Made by a program: the position numbers and the translations under genes
Shown here: piece by piece, positions 13,120 through 23,442 of the stretch
Position numbering within the stretch: position 1 is the stretch's first letter
How the letters are laid out: each line of letters starts with the position of its first letter
Source of the DNA: Neckera pumila
Taxonomy: Eukaryota; Streptophyta; Bryopsida; Hypnales; Neckeraceae
DNA length: 64,000 nucleotides
Direction: 5' to 3'
Assembly: GCA_963969595.1 (NCBI GenBank)
Contig: OZ018416.1
Coordinates: 20,786,065 to 20,850,064, forward strand
Notes under the pieces: generated by a model
What the model was told of the DNA's origin: nothing
Databases searched by the model: none
The model's input: only the letters and a program-made list of their open reading frames with translations

Positions 13120-14100
13120 ACTACTGGATAGAAATTCCACGCCTCTCCTCTCCTATCTTGGTGTAAAAAGCACGCACCGTCTCTACCCTGTACATATCAC
13201 TAAAAAATAGAGCCTCCGTACTTCAAGAAATAATGATGCAACAGAAGCGATTTCGATTCTTAATTCATCGCAAAGCCTCCTTCCTCTTTGAAACGCCTAT
13301 TCCAAACCGCTTCGACTTACTACTACCAGCGATTCATAACAGCCTAATCGCTGCAATTTGCTCTTCCCTCCAGAACTCTCCAGCCTCATGCTCTCCATTT
13401 ACATTCCGACGCGCTCCATCCCTATTCAATCAAATAAAGTATCCACCTCAAGCTCCTCCAGGACGAAACACTGCACAAAGGGCAACCGAAACCGGATTAC
13501 TTCAAACAACTAAAGCTCTCACCTAATTCTCCTCAAATACAAAATCCTCCATCTCCACCTCTCTTTACACTCCACTAATCAATCCACGCTCTAACCAATC
13601 ATTTCCGCCACGACAAATCATTACACTCTCTCAGAAAACCACTATTAATCACTCAAACTGCGCCAGAACAAACCAAAACATAAAAAAATAAAAAATAAAA
13701 AAACTCTAAATACACAAACCTCAATCACTGCTATTACAAAACGCCGTGATCGACCTAACGACCTCTGAAACCACAAACTCTCGCTAGTTTTCAAACTACG
13801 TTATCCCGCCGCAATCCATAGCGTACGCCCTTATTAGATTCTCCCGAACAGCTTCTCACCAAACTAAAAACTCAATGACCTAACTTAACGCGAAACACAC
13901 GCCTCCCATCCATTCCACGCAGACAATGGCAAGGCTGCAGCAGCCAACTGACCTGTCATACTTATATATAAGTGCGCCACTGGCTTGCCGAGCGATCAAT
14001 AGAAGCAACAAGAGCGCAGTGGAGACTTCGGTACCATCCTAAAGCACGACGACGTCAGGGTTAGAAGAGAAGGACATGGACGCGGGGTAAACGTAGCAGT
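13120..14100 (-). promoter_or_regulatory. WAPL 5' leader and promoter region
   Basis: The minus strand upstream of the WAPL ATG contains a palindromic TATA-like box, CTTATATATAAG, at 13961-13972. A transcription start some 30 bases downstream would give a leader of roughly 800 bases. TTTCTATCCAG just before the ATG looks like a splice acceptor, so the leader is probably spliced. There is no ATG-led frame of note in the leader. The box position and the leader intron are inference. Confidence 0.4.
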
Positions 14101-14206
14101 GGTTTGTAAGGATTTTGAAAAGGCTGCGGTGGAAGGAAAAGGAACAGGGGAAGCAGAAATGCGCAGACAAAGGAGGAGAGAGAGAGACAACCGGGGGAGG
14201 GGGGAC

Positions 14207-14237
14207 AGGAAAGGGAAGGGAAGGGAAGGGAAGGAGA
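14207..14237. repeat. GGGAA simple repeat in a GA-rich tract
   Basis: About five GGGAA units occur within a purine-rich stretch on the plus strand (pyrimidine-rich on the WAPL sense strand), some 200 bases upstream of the presumed WAPL TATA box. Similar GA/CT tracts are common in plant promoters. Confidence 0.6.
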
Positions 14238-14413
14238 CGCTCGGACGAACGGAAGAGACGGACGAACGGAAGGGGTAAGGTGGACGAGAAATGGACGAAA
14301 GATGTCGACGAGGATGGTGGGATAGTACTGAATTGTACAGTCAGCCCTGTATTGGTGTTAGGGGCCGGGCGGGGTAGTCACAGCATGTTTGGAGCCGCGG
14401 TGAACAATGAATA

Positions 14414-14988
14414 AGGTGGGTACACCCAAAAGCGCCACAAATTGGGCCATGAGTAATTTGAAGGCTAAGTAAGCAGTAGTGAATACGGGATTATAAAGAG
14501 ATGTATAGAAAAGGAAGAAATGCAGTAAAAAAATTCAGATTTTGATAAATATGAGAGCACAATAGGGGTACAAAGTTTTGGAAGTAAAGTATTCAAAAGC
14601 ACTCATAGGCTGCACTAAAAATCAACAGTCACATGCACAAAGTTCCCCTCCCAAGGTGTCAGAATGAAAAGAAATGGAGTTGCAATCGTGTTTAAAACAA
14701 TGAAAATAAAAAAAAATTAGTAACCAACAAGCAATAGAAAAACTTGTCAGTAATCAATGGGAAGTGTCCATGTATTTTGAAGAAGAGAAAATAATGATTA
14801 CCTTGTCACAGAAACAAATTAACATGTGATGTGAGCTTAGAAGCATGTCATCAATACCAAAATGGCCAATGGTTCTTTGATGAACCACCATATTCATTCA
14901 CTGACAATTTTCAGTAGATAACTACACCATTTAAGGGCTAATCTAGGGTGCGCTTTAAGGCACTGTGCCATAATGGGGGTACCCACCT
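14414..14988. mobile_element. TIR element, AGGTGGGTA family, complete copy
   Basis: The left end is AGGTGGGTACACCCAAAAG and the right end GGGGGTACCCACCT, with TA on both sides (14412-14413 and 14989-14990). The left 45 bases match the left end of the 2005-2800 element (ACAAATTGG block included). The 575-base body has no long open frame. Confidence 0.65.
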
Positions 14989-15162
14989 TACTCAATACTG
15001 TAGCGTGTTTCGTGGAACCAATGAGAAGCCACGTTTTGTGAACATGCCATGACCACCCTCTTTGTCAACTCGTTAGAACAATGAATAATGGATATTGGAG
15101 TCACTCGTTGGTTGGACGGAGGTAATTGGCGGGACTCTTGGTGCCAATGAAGAGGAAGCAAA

Positions 15163-15260
15163 GGAATATTCTTAGGGTGCTATTGATTGTTCACCCTCAA
15201 CCTTCACCTCCGGAGGTGGATGTTGAGGGTGAACAATCAATAGCACACTAAGAGTATTCC
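15163..15260. mobile_element. 98-base foldback (near-perfect palindrome), MITE-like
   Basis: Two arms of about 49 bases meet at the centre CCTCCGGAGG with only a few mismatches. The outer parts read GGAATATTCTTAGGGTGC on the left and GCACACTAAGAGTATTCC on the right. Such a structure could fold into a long hairpin in RNA or single-stranded DNA. It lacks any loop and any coding content, as expected of a MITE remnant or a self-inverted tip. Confidence 0.65.
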
Positions 15261-15352
15261 GGCCAAAGGAAGCCAACCCTATGCCGCCATGACATGAATA
15301 TTCATTGTTCACCGTGGCTCCAAACCTGCTGTGACTACCCCTAACACATCTA

Positions 15353-15553
15353 AGGTAGGTATCCCCAAATGCGCCACTGACTTTAAACTACCATCTGTAC
15401 CTTATGAAGATTTCCAGAATGAACTATGTACCTATGTGGAAGAAACGCTTTTAGATCAAATTTTGTTCCTTTATAACTTTTGCATATAGTATCCAACTGT
15501 CGTGTTCTTTGGTGTGTTGGAACCTTCTTTCACTTGCCAATAAGAAAATATTA
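15353..15553. mobile_element. Arm of the AGGTGGGTA family
   Basis: It begins AGGTAGGTATCCCC, directly after TA at 15351-15352. It matches the right arm of the 2005-2800 element in reverse complement over about 200 bases (blocks CTATGTGGAAGAAACGCTTT and CACTTGCCAATAAGAAAATA). The opposite terminus is missing or unrecognised. A block near 15560-15590 (GCCCTGTGTTATTGTTAGGG) repeats the sequence just outside 14356. Confidence 0.5.
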
Positions 15554-18317
15554 CAGCCGCCCTGTGTTATTGTTAGGGCCCAGGTGCAAACGACACATAT
15601 AATATAAGTTAGAGTAATGCTCCCTCAAAATGATCTTCGTGTTGGTCTTAATTTTTTGTTTTAATATTATCTTCTTGTTGCATTTTGTGACGTTGCAAAT
15701 TGGTGTTAGATTCAGCTTGTGATTGCTATTTGGCCCAACAAAACAACTCTAAGTAGTAGCACTAGAAGGGATTTGGAGGCAAGAAGGAGACATTTCAGGC
15801 CTATTCTCCAATCTGTCTCTATGCTGTGAACGACGGTACAAGCTATACAAATAAAAAAATTCATTTTTTTTTTTTTTTTTTTTTTTGAAAATCTGATGTG
15901 GCCAAAGTTTGGTCATGTCACCCTGCTACAGTGGCACAGTCCCAGCAGTGGAAAACTCAGCAGAGCTTGTGGGAGAATTTGTGGGAACTTGCGGCCCTTT
16001 ATACGGCCCAAATTCTCTCTAATGTTCTCCTAACCTCCATCTATGCAATCATCAATCAAAAGACAAATGAAATGACGGAAGGGGTCAATCAACATTGTTT
16101 ATTCTTATTTTTTGCATCACTTTGAATATTGCCCAATTGAGGGAAATGAAGCTCTGGAAGGCGGAAAACAGAAGTCTACACATGGTCTTGTAATTGGACA
16201 CAACTTCACATTCAACAATTTAGTGCCATAGGTACTCTTTGAAAATCCCAAACAATTCAACTTTCCAATATTCTAAAATTACAATTTGAAAAGGGCTCCA
16301 AAACTCAAAGGTTAAAGGATGGTAGGAGTACACTAAATTCTACTTACATTGTGAAACGGATTTTTAAAATGTTAATTTCAGCCTTAGTCCAGAACATTTT
16401 GTCCAACAAGAAGGTCACATTAGGACGGAGAGAGTAACATTTAATACATGAAATTGATCTTGATAATTTGTAAAATAAAAAATATGAGTACTCATTAGGT
16501 CTTTGTTCCAAAACAAAATTTCTTCAAAGTCTCAAGTGAATTCCTAGCATTTTTAAATGCCACAACTTTTTCCAACTTTATCAAAACTTTTTCAACTTTA
16601 TCAAAACTTTTCAACTTTATCACTTATCAAAGTCAAATCATTGACAAACAATGGAGGTTTTGATAGTTTTGATTCCTTAACAAACAATTCTCTCATTTGT
16701 CAATTCCTTTGACAAATTTTAGACTAAAACTTATGATGCTTTGAATTCTACTATCTTATGTTACAAATTTATTTATCTCTAAAGGACCAAAGGAGGTGGG
16801 TATAGCTCTTGTTTTCTTTACTAGCTCTTGTAACAAGCATAATTCTTCATTAGTGTGGAATTATTTTGAGGTATAGTGTAGTCTAATGGCATCATTCTTC
16901 AATCATATAGACTAATTCATGGCGAGATTTATTTTTTATTTTTTATTTTTTATTTAGATTTTCTTCCACTGCCTTGCTTTATTGTCATTTTGTTTATGTA
17001 CAATACTATTGGTTTCTTCAAGATCTAGGAAGTAACTCAATTAAAACAACAAAGAAATACATAAAGTTATCATTTTTTTTACTTTGATTCATCAATAAGT
17101 AGATTTCTATTGGTTTGTGTTTTTTATAGTCTTTATGTAGAGAATTATAAAAGAGTGAAAACTTCTAGACTTTGGTAGAAACTTACAGCATTAGCATGAA
17201 AGATATTGTTGAAGTGCTATTTGCTCAATATTCGAAGTGTAAAAGATCCTTGAAGGTTTTGAGGGTTTTTTTAAAAAGTTTTTTTGATGTTTTAGAGCAT
17301 TAGTATTTAGTAGACCTTGGTGAAATAAGACATATGAAGATGAGAAGGCAAATTAAGCATTGTTGTCTTTATCTCTAATTACCAAGGTAATTTTGCAAAT
17401 TTTTAGGTTATTCTCTTTAACAATTTTAGAAATTACTAGAATATTTCCAAATTATTTTTTAAAATGATTGGATTAATCTTCAAAGAAATTGTGGAAGTTG
17501 CAAAATATTTTTTCATGGTTTTAATTTTAAAAGTTATTAGAGCTATAGATAGAAAGTAATGATCAGAGGAAAGTTTCCATAGTTAAGTTGCAAATTTATA
17601 ATACTTTTTTTTTAAGAAAAGTTAAAACTGACAAGAATTTATTAAGTTTGAGTTAAAACTTCAAAAGTTACGCATGGTTGAATTAATGAATTACAATAAT
17701 TAGGCATTGAGGTCTAGATAAAAAAATCATTAAATAGAATAAAATCTCAAAATAATTGAAGTATCATACAAACATCTTAGACTAGTTTCCAAAGTGTCAT
17801 TCAACTTTTAAAATGAACAAAAAGTTAGAAGTTACTACATACTACCATATCAAATTACTATACGTGCAAAGCAGTTTTGGGAGGACAGTGCCGAAATAAT
17901 TTGAATTTGGCACTTTTGGTAGGGAGATAGGAAATTTTTTGTTTTTGGCACTTTATGAGGAAGCTCCTAATTTTGGAGTGATTCTTTCTATTTGGTAAGT
18001 TTGAAAGAAAGTTATAAAGGTTGTTGATCAAATGATTATTTATGGATGAATTTTAAAAGTCAAACCATAAGCCTATAGTAGATCTAGAGTGAACTAAAAA
18101 TTAGTACAACATTGTGGCTTAATATAAAGGTGCAAAAATTATAGATGGATGAAGCAATAGAATGAATATCCAAAGACAGAATGATAATATTAAAGTAGAA
18201 AATAGGTTTTGGAAATTAGACTAGAAATGTGTAAAAATTAACGTATAGAATCTAGATTATGAATAAAATTTACAATTAAATCTTCGCAAAAGATAAGTGT
18301 CGATGAAGCTTCTTGTA
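15554..18317. other. AT-rich intergenic stretch with simple repeats
   Basis: A poly-T run of about 23 lies at 15864-15886. Tandem units of about 18 bases (AACTTTATCAAAACTTTTTC-like, roughly three copies) lie at 16566-16625. (TTTTTTA)4-like sequence lies at 16928-16955. A lone CTAAAGGACCAAAGGAGG at about 16781 resembles one terminus of the ACCCCTAAAGG elements. No gene is recognisable; the longest open frame (15898-16125) has no family signature. Confidence 0.5.
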
Positions 18318-18898
18318 TGTATCCCGAAAGGACTAAAGGATTGTCCAGATTTCCAAAATTATGAAGATCTATTATAAAATGCAATTTAATACAATATTAT
18401 AATGTTGACTTTCAAACAATAGTTGTAAAATATGATTTATAGATACTATATAAATATAAATATGGTTAGATCAACAAATATACAAATTAATATTTTATAA
18501 TAAAATCAGAAGCCAAAAATTGGAAATTCCTTCCAAAATCCATTATAAATTGAATATTTATTATTTTCACAAGAATTTCTTTCCTATAAGTTTAAAATGT
18601 TGAGTTCTTGTCATAGTGATTTTTGAAGATTTTTATATCATTTTTTGATTCAAGTAGTTTTTGAAGGGTCATTTTTTGAACAAAAAAGTTTCTTTTTGAA
18701 GCTAGACCTATCGATACCTTTTGAATTATGGAATATATGCAAAACAAAATCTTCATAATCTATATTGTACAAATGTTAAAGAACTAATACAAAAATCTTC
18801 AAAAAAATTGATGGACAAAAAAACGCATTTTGTTGAGTTTGAAATGTGTTTCCGTTCATTCATTGTTCAAAATCTACATTCATAGTCCTTAAGGGGTT
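18318..18898. mobile_element. ACCCCTAAAGG-type TIR element, tandem copy A
   Basis: This copy and the next (18899-19473) are head-to-tail repeats of about 575 bases, roughly 80% alike by eye. Shared blocks run in order: AGATTTCCAAAATT, GAAGATCTATTATAAAATGC, TTTTTGAAGGGTCAT, AAAATCTTCATAATC and ATTCATTCATTGTTCAAAAT. The left end here is degenerate (CCCGAAAGGACTAAAGG); the right end is CCTTAAGGGGTTA. Confidence 0.6.
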
Positions 18899-19473
18899 AA
18901 TCCCTAAAGGACCAGAGGAATGTCTAGATTTCCAAAATTGTGAAGATCTATTATAAAATGCAACATAGAAGAATATTTTAATAATGATTCTCAAACTATA
19001 GCTGTAAAATGCTATTTATAGATCACATCCATACAGTTAGATCAACAAAAATACATATCGGCATTTTAAAATAAAATATGAAGTCAAAAATTAGAAATTC
19101 CTTCTAAAATCAATTGTAAATTGAATATTTATGGTTTTTAAAAGATTTTTTTTCTATAAGTTCAAAATATTGAGTTTTATTTATATTGATTTTTGAAGAT
19201 TTTTATTTGATTTTTTTATTCAAGTCATTTTTGAAGGGTCATCTTTTGAACTAAAAAAGTTACTTTTTGAGGCTAGACCTCCTGATACCTTTTGAATTAT
19301 AGAATATTTTTGCAAAGCAAAATCTTCATAATCAGAACCATACAATTGTTAAAGAACTGATATAAGAATCTTCAAACAAAATTGATGGATGAAAAAATGC
19401 ATTTCGGTGAGTTTAGAATGTGTTTCTATTCATTCATTGTTCAAAATCTGCACTCATGGTCCTTTAGGGGTTA
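18899..19473. mobile_element. ACCCCTAAAGG-type TIR element, tandem copy B
   Basis: The left end ATCCCTAAAGGACCA and right end TGGTCCTTTAGGGGTTAA are inverted repeats of about 15 bases. The element shares its left junction with the right end of copy A, so the two copies abut without spacer. It has no transposase. A degenerate relative of the right half lies at 34540-34780. Confidence 0.65.
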
Positions 19474-21335
19474 AACCTCATTTAAGCTTTTTAGGGCCTT
19501 CAACTTTTTATAGAAAAATTCAAATGGAGTGTGTCACATTATTTAAGATTATGTACATAGTATTCTACAATATAATATTAAATTGAGGTAATAGTTGTTT
19601 TTTATTTTGAAGTTTAGAATCTTGGCCTAAATTAAATCAAAGTCCTAAAAAAGATAGCTTTTGTAATTTAAGAGATTTGCACATAGTATTTGCTTTAATA
19701 GGACTTAGACTTCTCCATGAATGCTTGTAAAACCAATTGGAAATTGAAAATTTCAAGAGATCTTTAATTTAGGGGTTCAAGATATTGCTTGTAAAGCCAA
19801 TTGCAAATCTCTTGCAATTTCAAGAGACTTCTCCATTGTTGTTTTTAAAGCCAATTGGAAATCTTTTAAATCCTAAATCCCAAATCCTTAAAAAAAATAT
19901 AGCTTTTATAATTTAAAAGATTTGCGCGTGATATTTTTAATTATATACTAGGATGGATGAAAACATTAGTTAAATTCTTGAGTTTTGTTAATTTAGAAAA
20001 TAATTGTGAGATTTTCAAATGGAAATACTACTTTCTAAATGAAGAAAACTTGATATTTAAGATTTTTAGTTGTTTGTGGAATTCAAACATGCTCTTGTAT
20101 GGAATTTAGTCTTTTATAATTGCTTTTTTTAGAGGAGGTAGTTGATACTATATAATTAAAAGTTTCTGAGCATTTTTTCCTTAAAGATTTTATTTCCAAA
20201 TTGTTGGGCAATTTATCTTGATGGTTTGATTCCTAAATTGTGTATTTTCTCTTCTAAACTTATTGATTAGTGAAGACTTTTAAAAAAATAAATACATTGA
20301 ATCTTAAATTTTTTTTGGTACTTTCTCTTGTACAAAGTTTACTTTCTAGTGGTCATTTTTTCCTTACATCTTTTGCTAAAGATTTTGGTCTTACAATGAA
20401 TGAAACAAAAAATGTATTTAGAAAACAATTAATGATTGCCCTAAGAAATTCTTCAATTTCAAATACAATCATCTTGTATTTCATAATTATATCTAACTAT
20501 TTTGCATTCAATGAGGACTTTAGGATTTAGTATTGATACACAATTAGAGTGGTGATTTTTAGCACAAAAGTTAAAATTCCATTTGTTTTTATAGTAGTGA
20601 CTATTCCAATTGTTGAATCATATTAAAATGCTTTTGCAAAATTCTTAAATTACACAATACAATACTTAATGCACAACATCAAGTGTATGGAACCATCTAG
20701 ATGTTATAAAGAATAATGCACTTTGCTTTGATCCCAAATTATAAATGAATTATGTATGTTTCACTTGCACTACAAATTTGATATTGTGGAAAAAATATAA
20801 ACCTAAAAATTAGAAGCAATACAGCATATTCAAAAAACAAAACTTAATAGTTTATAAACAATTGAAGAATTTTAGTTAAAGGTTGAAATTTAAAATTTAA
20901 TTAATATCGAGGTACTTTAAATTATGAGTTCAAAAAATAATATTCCCTTGTAAAGCTATACACTTTGAACAAAGATGGATAGTAACTTCTATGGAAAGTG
21001 AACTCCTTGTGGTATTTCTCTTCTTTTTCTGAGGATCTTTTTAATCTTAATGTTACAAAAAGTGTTAGCTAAAGTTATGAGAACAATACAAAAAAAGAAA
21101 TTGAGCCAAACCAAACTATATTTGAAGTTCTCTACTAGTATTTTAATAATTTCTTTATTGCATGTTCATTTGAATGATTATTCTTTTGAAGTATATATCA
21201 GTGATTTGCCTAAGGCTATCATTATGAATTAATTGTTTGGAAAAATAAACTAGCACATCTATAACCATCTAATTGTCTCCATACAATACTTACAATTACA
21301 TTTTTGTACTTGTTTGGACTACGTTTGCTTACTTA
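19474..21335. other. AT-rich stretch without recognisable genes
   Basis: Several short open frames (for example 20270-20530 and 21050-21232) are AT-driven and match no family I know. A roughly 60-base phrase around 'AAGCCAATTGGAAAT' recurs two or three times between 19730 and 19870, suggesting local duplication. Confidence 0.45.
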
Positions 21336-21474
21336 GGGCCTCTTCACACTATGGCTGTCCAAGTCGAGAGTCCGTCGTTTCCACCAATCATATCGCAGGA
21401 TCCGTCGGTTCCACCAATCATATTGCAGAGTCCCACGGCCTCTCGACTTGGACGGCCATAGTGTGAAGAGGCTC
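21336..21474. mobile_element. PIF/Harbinger (Tourist)-like MITE
   Basis: The ends are inverted repeats of about 36 bases with few mismatches: GGGCCTCTTCACACTATGGC on the left, and GCCATAGTGTGAAGAGGCTC on the right. TTA lies outside both ends (21333-21335 and 21475-21477). A TTA target and GGG/GAG-starting ends fit the PIF/Harbinger superfamily. The 139-base element has a short internal direct repeat (CCACCAATCATAT, twice) and no coding capacity. Confidence 0.75.
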
Positions 21475-21531
21475 TTATACCACCATTGATTTATGAAAGC
21501 CCCTCTTCCTTCCCCTCCCTCTTCACTAATA

Positions 21532-21612
21532 CTCCCTCTGTTTGGAAGTAGTGTATCCATTTCATAAAGCAATAGCTCTCAGAATGGATGCACTATTTCC
21601 AAACGAAGGGAG
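21532..21612. mobile_element. Stowaway-like MITE (Tc1/mariner type)
   Basis: The left end CTCCCTCTGTTTGGAAGTAG and the right end ACTATTTCCAAACGAAGGGAG form inverted repeats of about 30 bases around a short centre. TA flanks both sides (21530-21531 and 21613-21614). CTCCCTCYGTTT is the classical Stowaway terminus. At 81 bases it is on the small side for the group. Confidence 0.8.
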
Positions 21613-21614
21613 TA

Positions 21615-23040
21615 GTATTGATGATAAAAAGGCAAAAGATTGACATTTATGGTAAGCTTTAAGTTTTTTATCACATTTTGTTTTGGGACAAACGTTCAAT
21701 TCTAAAAGGACATTTGTGAGCACATAGGGCCCTAAAAAGTACACTAAACACCATTCCTAATATCAAGTGCAAACAAACTTGAATGTAGGATTAGTAAAAA
21801 CTCAGTACGTTCCCAAAAGCTTGCCCAAAGAAATTTCACAGAGCAATAAGATGCTTCAAACAAGATGCTTTCAAAGCACTAGGCAATTTATTCCCTAAGC
21901 ATTTAACCATCTATGCAATGGAGGACAAATGTTGTGAAAATTGAACTTCATTCTACTACTATGCAAATGGAGAAACTTATGAAACTCATATTAGAACATG
22001 CTCTACATAAATTGATGATAAAGATACCTTGAAGGAGTTTCTAATATTTATCATTAAATTTTAATAGCAACCTTATTATCTTTAGGCCAACTACTATGAG
22101 CATTATAATGGGAACAAAGCTCAATTGCTTATTGGGACACAATTAATTACTTCTCATGCATTATCTTCCTTCATTTCTAATGCATAAGGTATGGACCCAC
22201 AATCAATGGTGCGCAAATTGCGACACAAACATTTGGATCCAAAAAATGTCACTTTTTCCTGTACATTTTTCTTTCAAAATGTACACAATCAAATGTGAAG
22301 TCTAAGAGAGTCAATTGTTGATGTTTGATAAACCACAAGACAATACTTTGAACATTTTTAAACTTATTAAGTCAAAAATGACATAATTTATGCCCAATCT
22401 GTCCTCCTCCACATAAAGTATTTTTGAATGTATTTGTGACTATATTGGATCCCACCCAAACCTAGTGTATTTTTGGAGCACTTTACTGTTCAAAAGCTAT
22501 ATGATTTATTTGAGGGCATATTAAATGATAAATTTGTACTATTTCAGTGGATGAAATTGTCCAATTGTTACAAAATTTGGAGTCAATATAACTTTGTTAT
22601 GAATGAATTTACATACACCCTTTGGAATGAATATGTAATTTTTCATCCATTATGTATATTTCATCCATATCTATGGATGTAAATTGCAGAATACTGCTTT
22701 TTATGCTATCCAAAAACAATGAAAATACCAGCACCGCTCCCACCCCTGGGGTTTGTTTTTTCATTTATTTTAGACAATGCAAAAAGCTATCTTTCCGTGG
22801 AGTGATGAAACTATTTACATCTACAAAAAATGGATGAAACCTAAAATATATGGATCAAAATTTATTTATTCATCAAGAAGAATGTACATTCATCCAAAAT
22901 AGAGCAATACCATCCCAAGATTTTCTAGCATTTTGCAATTTCGTCCACTAAAAAAGGAAGAATACTTGCTAAAAATTCCTTACAAAAATAATTGCATCGC
23001 TTTTTAGCAAAAATTTGTTAAAAAACAAACAAACCCTGCC
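21615..23040. other. Intergenic stretch before the p24 gene
   Basis: No gene is recognised. Repeated 'TTCATCCA' phrases cluster at 22640-22690 and 22870-22910. From about 23040 the base composition turns GC-richer, marking the p24 promoter and leader. Confidence 0.4.
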
Positions 23041-23442
23041 CACCCCGGTCCAAACCTAAAAACCCAGCATTAAAAGTCAACAACCCAAGAGAGCCGGAGT
23101 TATGGTTTCGTTGACCGAGTGCCATTAAGTCCACCAAGCCGGCGTCCCATAGGGCCCCCGCACCCCCCATCCCATGGCCATCCAATCCCCGCCATGCTAT
23201 GACACATCATCCCATGCCACATCACCATCCCATCACTGTCTCTCTCACAGTCCCCGTGGGACTCACTTAGGGTTTCCAATTCTGTTTCTTCGGCATTCGC
23301 GAGCTTGCTTCCCGATCTCTAGCTTGCTTGCTTGCTCGTTCCCTTGCTCGCTTGTAAGCTTAGCAATTCGATCCCTCTTTTACTTATTTAGGAGGATCGA
23401 TCGAAGCCCCCCTCTTGCGAACGAACGGAATTGGGGTGTGCC
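23041..23442 (+). promoter_or_regulatory. p24 promoter and 5' leader
   Basis: GC-richer sequence with CT-rich patches, including repeated GCTTGCTTGCTTGCTCG at about 23321-23345. No clear TATA box is seen close to the ATG. A TTG-led extension of four codons precedes the ATG in frame, but the ATG at 23443, in the good context GCCATGGGC, is the likely start. Confidence 0.35.

Larger units (their letters stand above)
14356..15346. mobile_element. Composite TIR element upstream of WAPL
   Basis: About 50 bases at 14356-14413 (TGTTAGGGG, then GGTAGTCACAGCA, then GGAGCC, then GGTGAACAATGAATA) recur inverted at 15297-15346. These arms bracket a complete AGGTGGGTA-family element (14414-14988) and a near-perfect palindrome (15163-15260). 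The simplest reading is a roughly 1 kb TIR element or segment that was later hit by the other two. No transposase is encoded. Confidence 0.5.

Noticed and set aside
14115..14414. 99-codon open frame upstream of WAPL
   Set aside because: Driven by GGGAA/GA repeats; low-complexity Lys/Arg/Glu/Gly translation and runs into a TIR element.
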